From Pseudomonas silvicola (lineage in GTDB: Bacteria; Pseudomonadota; Gammaproteobacteria; Pseudomonadales; Pseudomonadaceae), in assembly GCF_026651855.1 (NCBI RefSeq), contig NZ_CP093280.1:1342001-1406000 (forward strand): DNA of 64,000 nt, read 5' to 3'. This document shows, in pieces, positions 39,118-50,542 of this stretch (positions are counted from its first letter, which is position 1; the number at the start of each line of letters is the position of its first letter). The translations under genes were made by a program, and so were the position numbers. The notes under the pieces are model-generated. The model was not told the origin of the DNA, made no database searches, and was given only the letters and a program-made list of their open reading frames with translations.

Positions 39118-39900
39118 TCACAGCGCGCTGCTTTCATGCTGCTCAACGGTTTTATTCGCCGAAGATACAGTGGCATAGCGAGTCGTCAGCTCCGTGTAGG
39201 CGGGCTCGCGCTTGAAGCGTCGAAGCTCGATGGCAAAGCGCAGCGCCAGCTGGTCCATGCCGGCGCCACGGCGTACCGCCAGGTATTGGGGTTGGCGGTT
39301 GATCACCAGGGGCAGGGCGCTGACCTTGCCCTGCAGGCCCATGGTCTCGAGGGTGAATTGCCCCACGCGCAGGTCAGTGATGACCAGGTCCACCCGGTTG
39401 CGAATCAGCTTGCCGAAATTGGCTTCCTGGCTGGCGGCGGCCTCGCGGTTGAATTCGCTGGCTTGCATGAACGCGTCACCGTAGTTGTAGCCAGCGGACG
39501 TTCCGATGGTTAGCCCGCCAAGGTCGCCCAGGCTGTTGACGGCATGGGGGCTGGAATTGGCCTGGAACAGCACGAACTGAGTGTCGGACAGCGGTTCGTC
39601 AGGGTACAGCAGCTTCGCTTCGCGCTCCCGGGTGCGGAAGATATCCAGCACGCCATCGGCTTCGCCCTGGTCGAGCATGGCCAGGCAGCGCTTCCAGGGC
39701 AGGAACTGCCATTCTATTTCCACGCCCAGGCGCTCGAAAACCTTGGTGGCGACCTCGTAGTCGATGCCTTTTCCCTGGCCATCCTCCTGGTAGGCATAGG
39801 GCGCCCAGGGGTCGGTGACGATGCGTAGCCGCTCGGCCTGGGCGCTCAGGCTCAGGCAAGTCAGGAACATGGCTGTCAGCAGCAATAGGAAAGCGGGCAT
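39118..39900 (-). CDS. Periplasmic solute-binding protein (transporter substrate-binding family 3)
   Basis: A 260-residue exported protein with a signal peptide of about 22 residues (cleavage after SAQA). The mature part fits the polar amino-acid-binding fold: RIVTDPWAPYAYQEDGQGKG, DYEVATKVFERLGVEIEW and GEADGVLDIFRTREREA. No permease or ATPase gene adjoins it, so it may be an orphan binding protein or feed a signalling system. Its ligand cannot be read from the sequence. Confidence 0.85.
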   Translation of the reverse strand: MPAFLLLLTAMFLTCLSLSAQAERLRIVTDPWAPYAYQEDGQGKGIDYEVATKVFERLGVEIEWQFLPWKRCLAMLDQGEADGVLDIFRTREREAKLLYPDEPLSDTQFVLFQANSSPHAVNSLGDLGGLTIGTSAGYNYGDAFMQASEFNREAAASQEANFGKLIRNRVDLVITDLRVGQFTLETMGLQGKVSALPLVINRQPQYLAVRRGAGMDQLALRFAIELRRFKREPAYTELTTRYATVSSANKTVEQHESSAL

Positions 39901-39940
39901 GGCGGCAGAGTACGACGCCGCCCATGGGTTGGCAACGCCA

Positions 39941-41020
39941 TCAGTTGCTCTGGTTGCTGACCAGGTGCTGGTAGATGGCCTGGCGGCGCTTGCCCAGAAT
40001 CAGGCGGTTTACCGGTGAATCCAGCCACTGCTGCAGTTGCCCGGCCTCCATGGGCGCGGCCTGGCGCTCCTGCAGGTTCTGCCGGGCCTTGTCCCACCAC
40101 ACCGGGGCGCAAGCCCGGTCGAATTCGTTGGCATGCTCGTAGCAGCCGTAGAGGATTTCGCGCATGAACTGGCGTTGCTGGCGCGGCAGGGCCAGGGTCA
40201 CGGTCTTGTATAACAGGCGCTGCAAGGCCGGTGGCCTTGGAATGTGGCTGCTGACCTGGCGTATATCCGCCAGAGCCTGGAGGGCCAGGGGCTGTTCGCG
40301 GTGTTTGCGCAACCAGGCCTGAACCTTGGCTCGCATCAGCAGTTTGCGGCTCCAGTAATGGTGGATCAGCTCGGGGCATTCACGCACCTGGTACTGCTTG
40401 TAGGCGGCCAGCGTCAGGCAGAACTCTTCCAGGGTGTAGGCGGTGGGCGTGCGAGGGTAAAAGTCGTCCATCAGTTCGATGGAGCGGTCCAGCAGGCCGA
40501 TGTCGCTCTGGTACAGGCCGATCACCCCGGAGTTGAGCAACCACATGTCATCATCGGCCATGCCCGCGGCCTTGAGCTCGTCACCCAGTTCGTCATACAG
40601 CGGTGAACCATTGGCCTGCTGGTAGCGCATGGTGAAAGCATTGCACAGCAGTGTGCCCGGTTGGATACGCTCGAACAGCGCCAGGGGCGATACGTGGAAG
40701 AAAGTATCGGTGTCGATCAGCAGGGCCAGTTCCGATTCCTGGAGAATTTCACGCAACGCCACGTGCTTGGTGCGGAAGTGGTAGCCGTGGGGCAAACTCC
40801 AGGCCTGACGGGTTTCGTCACTCAATGGGCGCACGCGTACCGGCAGCCGTGCGTAGGGCGCGGGGTTGTCGGTGAAGACCTGGATATCAAGCGGCAATTC
40901 AGCTGCCGGCCCCAGTTGAGCAATGGCGCTGGCGATGCTGAAGATGGCTTCCTGGTGATAAGTGTCGGAACCGAACACCAGGTAAACCAACTGCGGGCGC
41001 ACCGCGGTTACAGAAGGCAT
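39941..41020 (-). CDS. Glycosyltransferase-like protein of unknown function
   Basis: A 359-residue soluble protein without signal peptide or membrane helix. The N-terminal half resembles nucleotide-sugar transferases of the GT-A fold: LVYLVFGSDTYHQEAIFSI, then LALLIDTDTFFHVSP with a DxD-type Asp103-x-Asp105, and a LLNSGVIGLYQSD segment. The C-terminal 150 residues are basic and helix-rich. It is transcribed alone, insulated by a terminator upstream and followed 40 bases later by the binding-protein gene. No acceptor or substrate is evident, and the glycosyltransferase assignment is inference from the fold-like pattern. Confidence 0.6.
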   Translation of the reverse strand: MPSVTAVRPQLVYLVFGSDTYHQEAIFSIASAIAQLGPAAELPLDIQVFTDNPAPYARLPVRVRPLSDETRQAWSLPHGYHFRTKHVALREILQESELALLIDTDTFFHVSPLALFERIQPGTLLCNAFTMRYQQANGSPLYDELGDELKAAGMADDDMWLLNSGVIGLYQSDIGLLDRSIELMDDFYPRTPTAYTLEEFCLTLAAYKQYQVRECPELIHHYWSRKLLMRAKVQAWLRKHREQPLALQALADIRQVSSHIPRPPALQRLLYKTVTLALPRQQRQFMREILYGCYEHANEFDRACAPVWWDKARQNLQERQAAPMEAGQLQQWLDSPVNRLILGKRRQAIYQHLVSNQSN

Positions 41021-41051
41021 GTCGTGTGTCGTCCTTGAAGCAGAATGGAAA

Positions 41052-41085
41052 TAAAAAAAGGCCTTGGTACTTTACCAAGGCCTTG
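41052..41085 (-). terminator. Intrinsic terminator of ahcY-metF
   Basis: On the minus strand a hairpin AAGGCCTTGGTAAAGTACCA then AGGCCTT is followed by a run of seven T. It lies 24 bases beyond the metF stop. Confidence 0.93.
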
Positions 41086-41108
41086 CTGAATTTCCCCTTA
41101 AGTTTTGG

Positions 41109-41954
41109 CTAGCGGGGCAATTTCAGGTTGTTCCACACCGCCAGGCTTGGCTCGGCCTGGTTCAGCGTATAGAAGTGCAGCCCCGGGGCGCCGCCTTCCA
41201 GCAGTTGCTCGCACATCTGCGTGATCACTTGCTCGCCGAAGCGCTGGATGCTGGCGACATCGTCCGCGTAGGCTTCAAGCTGCTTGCGGATCCAGCGTGG
41301 GATCTCGGCGCCACAGGCGTCGGAGAAGCGTGCCAGCTTGCTGTAGTTGGTGATCGGCATGATGCCCGGCACGATCGGGATGTCCACGCCGGCCTTCTGC
41401 ACGCGCTCGACAAAATGGAAGTAGCTGTCGGCGTTGAAGAAGTACTGGGTGATGGCGCTATCGGCACCGGCATTGGCCTTGCGCACGAAGTTCTTGATGT
41501 CGTCTTCGAAGTTGTGCGCCTGGGGGTGCATCTCCGGGTAGGCGGCCACTTCGATGTGGAAGTGATCGCCGCTCTCGGCGCGAATGAACTCCACCAGGTC
41601 ATTGGCATGGCGCAGCTCACCGCTGGCCATGCCCATGCCCGAAGGCAAGTCACCGCGCAGGGCGACAATGCGCTTGATGCCGGCATCCTTGTACTGCGCG
41701 AGCAGGGCGCGCAGGTCGGCCTTGCTGTCACCAACGCACGACAGGTGCGGGGCGGCAGGGACCTTCACTTCGTTTTCCAGCTGTAGCACGGTGTTGAGCG
41801 TGCGGTCGCGGGTAGAGCCCCCGGCACCATAGGTGCAGGAGAAGAAATCGGGGTTGTAGCCGGCCAGCTGGCGGGCCACGTTCAGCAGTTTTTCATGCCC
41901 AGCGTCGGTCTTGGTCGGGAAGAACTCGAAGCTGAAGCGGCGTTCCTGGGACAT
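41109..41954 (-). CDS. metF: 5,10-methylenetetrahydrofolate reductase
   Basis: A 281-residue TIM-barrel flavoenzyme reducing methylene-THF to methyl-THF for methionine synthesis. It begins MSQERRFSFEFFPTKTDAGH, with the catalytic Glu in FEFFPTK. FAD-binding and family segments FFSCTYGAGGSTRDRT and IVPGIMPITNYSKLARFSD follow. It is downstream of ahcY on the same strand and shares its SAH riboswitch, so it should rise when SAH accumulates. Confidence 0.96.
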   Translation of the reverse strand: MSQERRFSFEFFPTKTDAGHEKLLNVARQLAGYNPDFFSCTYGAGGSTRDRTLNTVLQLENEVKVPAAPHLSCVGDSKADLRALLAQYKDAGIKRIVALRGDLPSGMGMASGELRHANDLVEFIRAESGDHFHIEVAAYPEMHPQAHNFEDDIKNFVRKANAGADSAITQYFFNADSYFHFVERVQKAGVDIPIVPGIMPITNYSKLARFSDACGAEIPRWIRKQLEAYADDVASIQRFGEQVITQMCEQLLEGGAPGLHFYTLNQAEPSLAVWNNLKLPR

Positions 41955-41964
41955 GGTTGTTCCT

Positions 41965-42116
41965 CAGCTGCAAGCTTTTAGCTGCAAGTTGCAAGGAGGA
42001 CCGGGTCCGCCTGCAGGTTTTGCAGAAGCTTCAGCGCTATCAGGGAGCAAATTTCGCGAAGACAAAAAGCTGCAAGCAGGTCAGCACGGTCGCGCTTCTG
42101 CTTGCAGCTTGCAGCT
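41965..42116. repeat. Direct and inverted AGCTGCAAG repeats between ahcY and metF
   Basis: AGCTGCAAG occurs at about 41966 and 41980. AGCTGCAAGCAG (42068-42079) faces its exact complement CTGCTTGCAGCT (42098-42109), a 12-base-pair stem with an 18-base loop. It fills most of the 178-base gap between the two cotranscribed genes. A related GCTTGCAGCTT fragment lies downstream of metK near 49320. Confidence 0.75.
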
Positions 42117-42132
42117 CACAACTTGCCGCTGC

Positions 42133-43863
<1,731 letters not shown>

Positions 43864-44265
43864 ATGAACTTCCACACCCGCAAATGGGTAAAACCCGAAG
43901 ACCTCAACCCCAACGGCACGCTGTTCGGTGGCAGCCTGTTGCGCTGGATCGACGAAGAGGCGGCGATCTACGCCATTGTCCAGTTGGGCAACCAGCGCGT
44001 GGTCACCAAGTACATCTCGGAGATCAACTTCGTCAGCGCCTCGCGTCAGGGCGACATCATCGAGCTGGGCATCACAGCCACCGAGTTCGGCCGCACTTCC
44101 ATCACGCTTACGTGCGAGGTGCGCAACAAGATCACCCGCAAGAGCATCCTCACGGTCGACAAGATGGTGTTCGTCAACCTGGGCGAAGACGGTCTGCCGG
44201 CGCCCCATGGTCGCACCGAGATCAGGTACATCAAGGATCAGTTCGACGCGGAATCGGTCGAGTAA
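43864..44265 (+). CDS. Hotdog-fold acyl-CoA thioesterase
   Basis: A 133-residue single-hotdog protein of the YciA/acyl-CoA hydrolase family. The catalytic region NPNGTLFGGSLLRWIDEEAA (residues 15-34) carries the acidic residue on the hot-dog helix, and the C-terminal part has ILTVDKMVFVNLGEDG. It probably hydrolyses medium or short acyl-CoAs. The ATG at 43864 follows a GGAGCGAGC site. A REP-like hairpin follows its stop. Confidence 0.9.
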   Translation: MNFHTRKWVKPEDLNPNGTLFGGSLLRWIDEEAAIYAIVQLGNQRVVTKYISEINFVSASRQGDIIELGITATEFGRTSITLTCEVRNKITRKSILTVDKMVFVNLGEDGLPAPHGRTEIRYIKDQFDAESVE

Positions 44266-44273
44266 CGACTGTT

Positions 44274-44302
44274 TGTGGGACCGAGCCTAGCCCGGTCCCA
44301 CA
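44274..44302. repeat. REP-like hairpin between convergent genes
   Basis: TGTGGGACCG (44274-44283) faces CGGTCCCACA (44293-44302) across a nine-base loop. It lies between the stops of the thioesterase and the antiporter and may serve as a shared 3' stem-loop. It belongs to the same family as the CCCGGTCCCACA repeats elsewhere. Confidence 0.8.
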
Positions 44303-44305
44303 GGT

Positions 44306-45562
44306 TCAGTGTGCTGCTTCTTCCCGTGGCGCATCGCGGGTCACGCTTTTCACCAGCTTGCCGATGCTCAGGCCCTGCAGCAGGATCGACGAAAGCACCA
44401 CGATGTAGGTGATGCTCAGTAGCAGGTCGCGCTCCGGGCCCACTGGCAGCGCTAGCGCCAATGCCACCGATACGCCGCCGCGCAGGCCGCCCCAGGTCAG
44501 GATGCGGATGGTGCCCCGCGGCACGCTGCGCCAGCGGCGCAGCAGCAGGATCGCCGGGGCCACGGTCAGCAACCGCGATAGCAGTATCGCTACCGCCAGC
44601 AGGCTGGACGCCACCACGTGCATCCACGAGAACGGCAGCAGCAACAGCTCCATGCCGATCAACGCGAACAGCAAGGCGTTGAGCATGTCATCCAGCAGTT
44701 CCCAGAAACCGTCCATGTAGCGACGGGTCATGTCGTTCATGGCCAGCTTGCGGCCCAGGTTGCCGATGATCAGGCCTGCGGTGACCATGGCGATGGGCGC
44801 CGAGACGTGCAGCTCGTAGGCCATGGCCGAACCACCAATCACCAGTGCCAGGGTCAGCATGACCTCGACCTGATATTGCTCGATGCTCTTGATCATGCGG
44901 TACACCACGTACCCGATCAGCGCGCCAAACAGCACGCCGCCGATGGCTTCGTGAACGAACAGCATGGCGGTTTCGCTGATCGACGGCGTCTCGCCCTGTT
45001 GGGCGATGCCCAGCAGAACGGTGAACACCACCACGGCGGTACCGTCGTTGAACAGCGACTCGCCGACGATGGTGGTCTTCAGTGGTTTCGACGCATTCGC
45101 GGTGCGCAATACGCCCAGCACGGCAATGGGGTCGGTAGGCGAAATCAGCGCGCCGAACAGCAGGCAGTAGAGGAAGCTCACATGCCAGCCAAACATGCCG
45201 AAGATATAGAACGCCAGGGTGCCGATCACCAGCGTGGCAATCAATACACCGAAAGTGGCCAGCAGGCCGATGGGCCAGCGGTAGCTGCGCAGGTCGTTGA
45301 GGTTGACGTGCAAGGCGCCGGCGAACAGCAGGAACGCCAGCATCCAGTTCATCAGCAGGTCGCCGAAATCGATCTGCCCGATCAGGCTCTGTACGCGAGC
45401 TTCCAGGCCGGGGTAGCCCAGCACGCTCAGGCCTTGCAGCAACAGGGAAAACATCAGCGCCGTGACCATCACGCCGATGGTGGGCGGCAGGCCGATGAAG
45501 CGGAAATTGACGTAGGTGAGGAGGGTGGTAAGGCAGATGAAGGCGGCAACTAATTCGAGCAT
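44306..45562 (-). CDS. Cation:proton antiporter (CPA1/NhaP type)
   Basis: A 418-residue membrane protein with about 12 helices of the sodium/proton exchanger family. Conserved segments include GALISPTDPIAVLGVL and IVGESLFNDGTAVVVFTVLL, with the ND pair of the CPA1 ion site, and LTWGGLRGGVSVALALALP. It probably exports Na+ or K+ in exchange for protons. The ATG at 45562 has GGGAG six bases upstream; 45574 (MGAR) is a possible alternative. Confidence 0.9.
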   Translation of the reverse strand: MLELVAAFICLTTLLTYVNFRFIGLPPTIGVMVTALMFSLLLQGLSVLGYPGLEARVQSLIGQIDFGDLLMNWMLAFLLFAGALHVNLNDLRSYRWPIGLLATFGVLIATLVIGTLAFYIFGMFGWHVSFLYCLLFGALISPTDPIAVLGVLRTANASKPLKTTIVGESLFNDGTAVVVFTVLLGIAQQGETPSISETAMLFVHEAIGGVLFGALIGYVVYRMIKSIEQYQVEVMLTLALVIGGSAMAYELHVSAPIAMVTAGLIIGNLGRKLAMNDMTRRYMDGFWELLDDMLNALLFALIGMELLLLPFSWMHVVASSLLAVAILLSRLLTVAPAILLLRRWRSVPRGTIRILTWGGLRGGVSVALALALPVGPERDLLLSITYIVVLSSILLQGLSIGKLVKSVTRDAPREEAAH

Positions 45563-45839
45563 CCGGGCTCCCATGGTGGTGTGGTGGTGGGGCGTGGTGA
45601 AACGCCTGTGTACTGTCTGGGACGGGCCAGCGTTGGGCCGGGGCACAGCTGAAATGTCGCAGTTGTTACAGGCTGTTACTGCGGCAGGGATGCTCATGGA
45701 GGTTGTCGTTGCCCCGGTTTGGCGATGAGTTCCGACAGGCCACGGTACGTTGCATCAACAGCGGGACCGCATTGATCAGCTACAGTTTGCGGGCCTTGTG
45801 ATATGTATTCACATTCTTTCGTTTAGAAAAGGAACAAGC
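45563..45839. other. Intergenic region between antiporter and MAPEG genes
   Basis: A divergent 277-base region. The antiporter frame stays open leftward to 45697 without a plausible protein. The last 60 bases before the MAPEG gene are AT-rich and end in AAAGGAAC, its ribosome site. No operator could be assigned. Confidence 0.45.
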
Positions 45840-46226
45840 ATGACCGTCGCATTCTGGTGTGTATTGATCGCCATCCTGCTGCCCTTCGTGTGCACGGGCA
45901 TCGCCAAGTTCAGCGGTGGCCAGTTCGGCGCTCGGCAGAACCACGACCCGCGGGCTTTCCTGGCCAACCTGGACGGGTTCGCCAAGCGTGCCCATGCGGC
46001 GCAGATGAACAGTTTCGAAGCATTCCCCGCGTTCGCCGCGGCGGCGATCATCGCCGATATCTGCCACAACGCTCAGCAGGTGACCATGGACGTGCTGGCC
46101 GTGATGTTCATCACCAGCCGGCTGCTGTACATCATCTGTTATCTGGCCGATTGGGCTATGCTGCGTTCGCTGGTGTGGCTGGTTGGCGTGGGGCTGATCG
46201 TCAGCTTGTTCTGCGTGTCCGTCTGA
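45840..46226 (+). CDS. MAPEG family membrane protein
   Basis: A 128-residue, four-helix membrane protein of the MAPEG family (eicosanoid and glutathione metabolism). Segments NHDPRAFLANLDGFAKRAHA and NSFEAFPAFAAAAIIADICH contain the conserved Arg/Asn/Glu pattern. Bacterial members may be glutathione transferases or peroxidases, and most are uncharacterised. The next gene starts ten bases after its stop, suggesting an operon. Confidence 0.88.
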   Translation: MTVAFWCVLIAILLPFVCTGIAKFSGGQFGARQNHDPRAFLANLDGFAKRAHAAQMNSFEAFPAFAAAAIIADICHNAQQVTMDVLAVMFITSRLLYIICYLADWAMLRSLVWLVGVGLIVSLFCVSV

Positions 46227-46236
46227 CAGGAATGCC

Positions 46237-46686
46237 ATGAGGTTGAAACGTCTGAGCGCGGTGATGCTTGCCTGCCTGGTGCTGAGCGCCTGTGGCGGGG
46301 TGGATCCTGCTTCGCCCTTGGGCAAGCGCAAGGCCATCTTCAAGCAGATGCTGCACACCAGCGAAGACATGAACGGCATGCTGCTGGGGCGCCTGACGTT
46401 CGATGCCGCGACATTTGCCGCCAGCGCCGAGACGCTCGACGGCCTGGCGCACCAGCCCTGGCAGCATTTCCCCCAGGTGCGTGAGCAGGACCATACCAGC
46501 GCCAAGCCTGAAGTCTGGGAGCGTCAGGCCCGATTCCAGCAATTGGCGCGCTCACTGGAGGCGGCCACCGGTGCATTGGTGGTGGCCAGCCGCGCCCGGC
46601 CGCTCAAGGATCTGGATCTGGATCAGCCCATGCAGAACGTGGAAAGCGCCTGCAAGGCGTGCCACCGGGAGTTCCGCGACCACTGA
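46237..46686 (+). CDS. Cytochrome c'-like haem lipoprotein
   Basis: A 149-residue exported lipoprotein. The lipobox LSACG puts the lipidated Cys at residue 19. The rest is predicted helical and ends with a C-terminal haem-attachment site CKACH (residues 139-143), the arrangement of class II cytochromes c (cytochrome c'). Such proteins bind gaseous ligands or carry electrons. It is probably cotranscribed with the MAPEG gene. The cytochrome c' call rests on the motif position and size. Confidence 0.78.
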   Translation: MRLKRLSAVMLACLVLSACGGVDPASPLGKRKAIFKQMLHTSEDMNGMLLGRLTFDAATFAASAETLDGLAHQPWQHFPQVREQDHTSAKPEVWERQARFQQLARSLEAATGALVVASRARPLKDLDLDQPMQNVESACKACHREFRDH

Positions 46687-46695
46687 CCGTGTGGG

Positions 46696-47091
46696 TTACT
46701 GGTCGATTTCGTCCAGCGCCTGCTGCAATTCCTTGCGTGACTCGGCGAGTTTGTCCTTGCGCTTGTTGATCTTGTCCGAGTCGCCTTTCTTCATGGCCTT
46801 GTCCAGGTCGGCCTGGCGCTGCGCGACTTCGCGACGTGCATCCAGTACCTTGTTTTCCCGTTCCTTCTGCAAGCCGGCATCGGTGCAGTTGGCCTGGCTC
46901 TGAGCCAGGGCGTTCTCCAGGCCCGCCTGCTGGTCGGTATTGCCGTGGGCCTTGGCCTGGTCGATCTGGGTGCGAATGGCTTGCTGTTTGGCCGCGCAGC
47001 CCTTGAGTTCCAGCGGGGCTTCGGCAGCCATCAGCGGGGTGCACAGGCTGCCGCACAGGGCCAGCACAGTCAGAAGGGGTAGTGGTTTCAT
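46696..47091 (-). CDS. DUF1090 family periplasmic protein
   Basis: A 131-residue protein with a signal peptide ending LMAA (about residue 23). The mature part is a charged, largely helical DUF1090 domain with two Cys (KGCAAKQ and ANCTDAG) and a Lys/Glu/Gln-rich coiled-coil half. E. coli YqjC is a relative; the function is unknown. The start MKPLPLLTVLALCGSL at 47091 gives a proper signal peptide, while the longer frame does not. Confidence 0.87.
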   Translation of the reverse strand: MKPLPLLTVLALCGSLCTPLMAAEAPLELKGCAAKQQAIRTQIDQAKAHGNTDQQAGLENALAQSQANCTDAGLQKERENKVLDARREVAQRQADLDKAMKKGDSDKINKRKDKLAESRKELQQALDEIDQ

Positions 47092-47163
47092 GGTGACTCC
47101 GTGTAAAGACTGCGCTATTGAACGGCTTATTGAAGCCAAAGTCTGTAAGAAGTTTCTTAGTTT

Positions 47164-48933
<1,770 letters not shown>

Positions 48934-48938
48934 TCAAC

Positions 48939-49178
48939 TCAGCGCTGGTTGAGCGTTTCGTGCTGGGCGCGGGTGGAGTGAACCAGCGGCTTGTGCGGCG
49001 GGGCCTTCTTGACCACGACCTTCTTGTGCACCGGTTGTGGTGCCTTGTGCTTCTGTTGCTGGCTGTGAGTGTCGTGACTGTCGGGGGAATTGGCCATGGT
49101 CGCCATGTTAGCGGCCTGGGCATTGATGGCAAACAGGCCCAGCAGGGCAGCGGCGGGGGCGAACAGCGAAATGCGCAT
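48939..49178 (-). CDS. Small secreted basic protein of unknown function
   Basis: A 79-residue product. Residues 1-22 form a signal peptide ending NAQA. The mature 57 residues are very basic and rich in His, Lys, Gln and Pro (QQQKHKAPQPVHKKVVVKKA), with no Cys. Translation starts MRISLFAPAAALLGLF at 49178. It lies alone between metK and ligB. Related small proteins in Pseudomonas have no known role; metal or polyanion binding is a guess from composition. Confidence 0.72.
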   Translation of the reverse strand: MRISLFAPAAALLGLFAINAQAANMATMANSPDSHDTHSQQQKHKAPQPVHKKVVVKKAPPHKPLVHSTRAQHETLNQR

Positions 49179-49238
49179 CGGAACCTCAAAAGTCTGGAAA
49201 TAAAAGCGACCCGCTCAGCGAGGGGCGGGCATAGGAAC

Positions 49239-49280
49239 GAAAAAGCCCCGGCCAGTTTCCTGGCCGAGGCTTTTTATTTT
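49239..49280 (-). terminator. Intrinsic terminator of metK
   Basis: A stem AAAAGCC-CCGGCCAG with a TTTC loop and CTGGCC-GAGGCTTTT is followed on the minus strand by a T/C-rich tail, about 55 bases after the metK stop. The A-run and T-run on the two sides would allow it to work in both directions. Confidence 0.85.
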
Positions 49281-49333
49281 GTAAGCTACAAGCTACAAAC
49301 TGAGTGCCGTCCGTTGTTGCTTGCAGCTTCCCT

Positions 49334-50524
49334 TTACAGGCCGGCAGCAGCGCGCAGTGCGTCGGCGCGGTCGGTGCGTTCCCAGGTGAAAGTGGTGAAG
49401 GTGTCTTCGCCCACGGTCACTTGTTCCGGTGTGCGGCCGAAGTGGCCGTAGGCCGCGGTACGCTGGTACATCGGGTGCAGCAGGTCGAGCATGGTGGTGA
49501 TCGCGTACGGACGCAGGTCGAAGTGCTCGCGCACCAGCTTGACGATCTTGTCGTCGCTGATCTTGCCGGTGCCGAAGGTGTTGATCGAGATCGAGGTGGG
49601 TTGGGCCACGCCGATGGCGTAGGACACCTGGATCTCGCAACGGTCGGCCAGGCCGGCGGCGACGATGTTCTTGGCCACGTAGCGACCGGCATAGGCTGCC
49701 GAACGGTCAACCTTGGACGGGTCCTTGCCGGAGAAGGCGCCGCCGCCGTGACGGGCCATGCCGCCGTAGCTGTCGACGATGATCTTGCGGCCGGTCAGGC
49801 CGCAGTCGCCCACCGGGCCACCGATGATGAAGTTGCCCGTAGGGTTGATGTGGAACTGGGTGCCCTTGTGCAGCAGTTCGGCGGGGATCACCTTCTTGAC
49901 GATCTCTTCCATCACGCCTTCACGCAGGTCGGCGTAGGAAACGGCCGGGTTGTGCTGGGTCGACAGCACGATGGCGTCGATGCCCACCACGCGGCCGCCT
50001 TCGTACTGGCAGGTGACCTGGGACTTGGCGTCCGGGCGCAGCCATGGCAGTGTGCCGGCCTTGCGTGCTTCGGCCTGGCGCTCTACCAGACGGTGCGAGA
50101 AGCAGATCGGCGCTGGCATCAGCACGTCGGTTTCGTTGCTGGCATAGCCGAACATCAGGCCCTGGTCGCCAGCACCCTGGTCTTCAGGTTTGCTGCGGTC
50201 AACGCCCTGGGCGATGTCCACCGACTGCTTGCCGATGATGTTCATCACCGCGCAGGTGGCGCCGTCAAAACCCACATCGGAGCTGTTGTAGCCGATGTCG
50301 ACGATGACCTTGCGCACGATGTCTTCCAGGTCGACCCAAGCCGAAGTGGTCACTTCGCCGGCGATGATGGCCACGCCGGTTTTCACCAGGGTTTCGCACG
50401 CCACGCGGGCAAACTTGTCTTGCGCAATGATGGCGTCCAGGACCGCATCAGAGATCTGGTCGGCGATTTTGTCCGGATGCCCTTCAGACACGGACTCGGA
50501 GGTGAAAAGGGAGTATTCGCTCAT
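49334..50524 (-). CDS. metK: S-adenosylmethionine synthetase
   Basis: A 396-residue enzyme making SAM from methionine and ATP. It begins [20 protein letters not shown] with the ATP-site His, and has [12 protein letters not shown] and [19 protein letters not shown], family signatures. AGGAAA precedes the start. It lies 18 bases downstream of the ArsR-methyltransferase gene on the same strand, which implies cotranscription and control by that regulator. Confidence 0.97.
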   Translation of the reverse strand: MSEYSLFTSESVSEGHPDKIADQISDAVLDAIIAQDKFARVACETLVKTGVAIIAGEVTTSAWVDLEDIVRKVIVDIGYNSSDVGFDGATCAVMNIIGKQSVDIAQGVDRSKPEDQGAGDQGLMFGYASNETDVLMPAPICFSHRLVERQAEARKAGTLPWLRPDAKSQVTCQYEGGRVVGIDAIVLSTQHNPAVSYADLREGVMEEIVKKVIPAELLHKGTQFHINPTGNFIIGGPVGDCGLTGRKIIVDSYGGMARHGGGAFSGKDPSKVDRSAAYAGRYVAKNIVAAGLADRCEIQVSYAIGVAQPTSISINTFGTGKISDDKIVKLVREHFDLRPYAITTMLDLLHPMYQRTAAYGHFGRTPEQVTVGEDTFTTFTWERTDRADALRAAAGL

Positions 50525-50542
50525 CTCGACGGTTTCCTAAAT

